Assembly: GCF_017916325.1 (NCBI RefSeq)
Contig: NC_090141.1
Span: 326,001 to 390,000 of the forward strand
DNA: 64,000 nucleotides
Source: Leishmania martiniquensis
Lineage: Eukaryota > Euglenozoa > Kinetoplastea > Trypanosomatida > Trypanosomatidae
Direction: 5' to 3'
The position numbers and the translations under genes were made by a program. The notes beneath the pieces are model-generated. The model was not told the DNA's origin and made no database searches. It saw only the letters and a list, made by a program, of their open reading frames with translations. Below, in pieces: positions 62,584 through 64,000 of the stretch (positions are counted from its first letter, which is position 1; each line of letters begins with the position of its first letter).

Positions 62584-64000
62584 ATGCCTCGGGTGCGTGC
62601 GGCTCGCGCCTCCTGGTACGCTGGGCAGGAGCTCGACACGTACCTTCGCCAGCGCGCGTGGCACTGGACAGTGAAGCGCAACTACGCTCTTGCCGCCGAC
62701 TACTGCATTCGGCTGCTGAACCGGCACCCACAGGACACGATGGGGCTCGTTCTCGGCGAGATGGCGGGTCGCTACACCAGCCAAGAGGCCTTTGCAGTGA
62801 AGTGTGCGGAGGCGTTGCGGCACAGCTGTCAGCGTAAAGGGGTGGCTGACGTGACAGAGCTCGTGCGATGCCGTTTACCAACCGTCGCGACCGTTCCGCC
62901 CTCACCGCCGACAACGGCAGCGCCGGGCGTCATGCAACTCCCTAGCGCCGATGACGTACTGGCGCTTCGGGCCGAGATGGCTGAGAAAGAGGTGGACAAA
63001 AACATCCTCGAGGCCGAGTCCCTCTACGTGCACAACAGCGAGCCGGCGGACTACCTCAGTCAGGCGGTGCGGCGCTGCTGTCTGCGCAGTGCGGCACCGC
63101 CGCTGGCGGAGCTGCTAGAGCCAGCGCAGACAACATACGGGCGGGGACTGTACGCGACACAGCATATCCAGCCGCGAAACAGCATCCTGTGCGAGGCGCC
63201 GCTGCTCGTGCAGCGCTGTGATGAGACGAAGTGCGCGCACTGCCTCGCCCCGCTGCCGCCCCGCAGTGGCAGCAGTATCACCACCACCACCACGGGCGTA
63301 AGCGACCCGGACATGTATGGTGTCGCCTGCCCGCACTGCCGTCAGGAAACCTACTGCTCCGAAGAGTGCAGGGATGCGGCGTGGGCGCAGTACCACGCCT
63401 GCAGCTGCGCCTCCATCAACCCTGAGCTAGCACGGTGGGCTGAAGGTATGCGCGAGGTGCTGCACCGCGGCGGAGCAGCGGCAGCATCGCGAGAAGCCAA
63501 TGAAACAGGTCTCGTGAACACCGGCTCCGAGGCCCGTGCCGCGCTCTCGTGCCTTACAGTGGCAAAGATATGCGCCATGGCAACCGTGCAGCAGAAGCAC
63601 CCGCTGAGTCTGCCGGGACTCTCATGCTTGCGCGGCGTCGCCGACTATGAGCCGGCAACAGCCCTCAGCGAGATTGGAGCACTCACTGTCGCCCTGAGCG
63701 CCGCACTACGTCAGCCGAACCTGTACATGGAGGAGGTGCTCTCGCTCTTTGCACTGCTGCAGACGAACGAATTCTTCACGACGAGCGGCATCGCTCTCTG
63801 CGTGGTGCTGAGCATGCTGAACCACAGCTGCGATCCGAACTGCGCACTGGTGAGCGCGGCCACTGCGCCTGTGGCAGGCGCGCGGGGTTCACGGCAGCAC
63901 AAGAGCGCCATGGAGAAGCACCTCGTCACATTGCGGCCGATCCGAGACGGCGAGCAGCTCTTCATCGACTACAACGCCGCCTTGACGACGAAGATCGGCT
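62584..64000 (+). CDS. SET-domain protein with MYND-like zinc cluster (SMYD-type), 3' end outside window
   Basis: The frame opens at ATG 62584 (MPRVRAARASWYAGQELDTY) and is still open at the window edge; 472 residues are visible. SMYD-type layout: the SET start TTYGRGLYATQHIQPRNSIL near 182, then an inserted cysteine cluster (CAHCLAPLP, CPHCRQETYCSEECRDAAWA, YHACSC; about 216-276) like a MYND zinc finger, then the SET core with LSMLNHSCDPNCALVSAA near 412 and LRPIRDGEQLFIDYNAALTT near 460. NHSCDPNC and DYN are the SAM-binding and active-site signatures. SMYD enzymes methylate lysines of histones or other proteins. The N-terminal helical region (NYALAADYCIRLLNRHPQDT) looks TPR-like. Confidence 0.9.
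   Translation, partial: MPRVRAARASWYAGQELDTYLRQRAWHWTVKRNYALAADYCIRLLNRHPQDTMGLVLGEMAGRYTSQEAFAVKCAEALRHSCQRKGVADVTELVRCRLPTVATVPPSPPTTAAPGVMQLPSADDVLALRAEMAEKEVDKNILEAESLYVHNSEPADYLSQAVRRCCLRSAAPPLAELLEPAQTTYGRGLYATQHIQPRNSILCEAPLLVQRCDETKCAHCLAPLPPRSGSSITTTTTGVSDPDMYGVACPHCRQETYCSEECRDAAWAQYHACSCASINPELARWAEGMREVLHRGGAAAASREANETGLVNTGSEARAALSCLTVAKICAMATVQQKHPLSLPGLSCLRGVADYEPATALSEIGALTVALSAALRQPNLYMEEVLSLFALLQTNEFFTTSGIALCVVLSMLNHSCDPNCALVSAATAPVAGARGSRQHKSAMEKHLVTLRPIRDGEQLFIDYNAALTTKIG

Overview
The window looks like nuclear DNA of a Leishmania-group trypanosomatid (Leishmaniinae). Evidence: a fused bifunctional DHFR-TS gene, long intronless GC-rich genes all on the + strand, genes separated by 0.5-2.5 kb of pyrimidine-rich DNA with poly-Py tracts followed by AG (trans-splice acceptors), CA/TG/TA microsatellites, and many Ala/Ser/Gly/Gln-rich insertions. 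The order DHFR-TS, PRMT7-like, acyl-CoA dehydrogenase matches what I remember of Leishmania chromosome 6. The species is not determined. The DHFR-TS protein appears clearly diverged from the L. major sequence as I recall it.

Layout (all genes +): a 5'-truncated giant protein with a degenerate EF-hand (2-5032); DHFR-TS (6277-7851); PRMT7-like arginine methyltransferase (9736-11049); acyl-CoA dehydrogenase copy 1 (13346-14596); an orphan that I read as a highly divergent TATA-binding-protein-like factor (17161-19362); acyl-CoA dehydrogenase copy 2 (20189-21439); a 2143-residue PP2C phosphatase (22739-29170); membrane-anchored peptidyl-tRNA hydrolase 2 (30076-30741); an orphan of 435 residues (31326-32633); 2,4-dienoyl-CoA reductase-like flavoenzyme (33817-36027); TLDc protein (37228-39183); glutamine:fructose-6-phosphate aminotransferase (40406-42418); MOB1 (44104-44775); a large protein with a C-terminal NO VEIN/DUF3883-type nuclease-like domain (46221-51176); an LRR protein with two GRDP/DUF1399-like modules and an N-terminal MGC acylation motif (52309-55422); a WD-repeat plus Sfi1-like protein (57174-60830); a small two-helix membrane protein (61538-62008); and a SMYD-type SET/MYND protein cut off by the window end (62584-64000).

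The arrangement is one directional gene cluster of the kind transcribed polycistronically. The neighbours do not form a metabolic operon, although fatty-acid oxidation appears twice (acyl-CoA dehydrogenase, dienoyl-CoA reductase). Cytoskeletal or cell-cycle functions (MOB1, WD-Sfi1) lie in the right half.

The most unusual features are: (1) a direct repeat of about 2.13 kb carrying the whole acyl-CoA dehydrogenase gene, apparently identical at 12584-14715 and 19427-21558, bracketing the TBP-like orphan; (2) the TBP-like orphan itself; (3) an 82-bp spacerless palindrome at 45205-45286; and (4) several unusual domain combinations. Several open reading frames extend upstream to GTG or TTG codons. 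I placed starts at ATG because trypanosomatids initiate there, so these starts are inferences.
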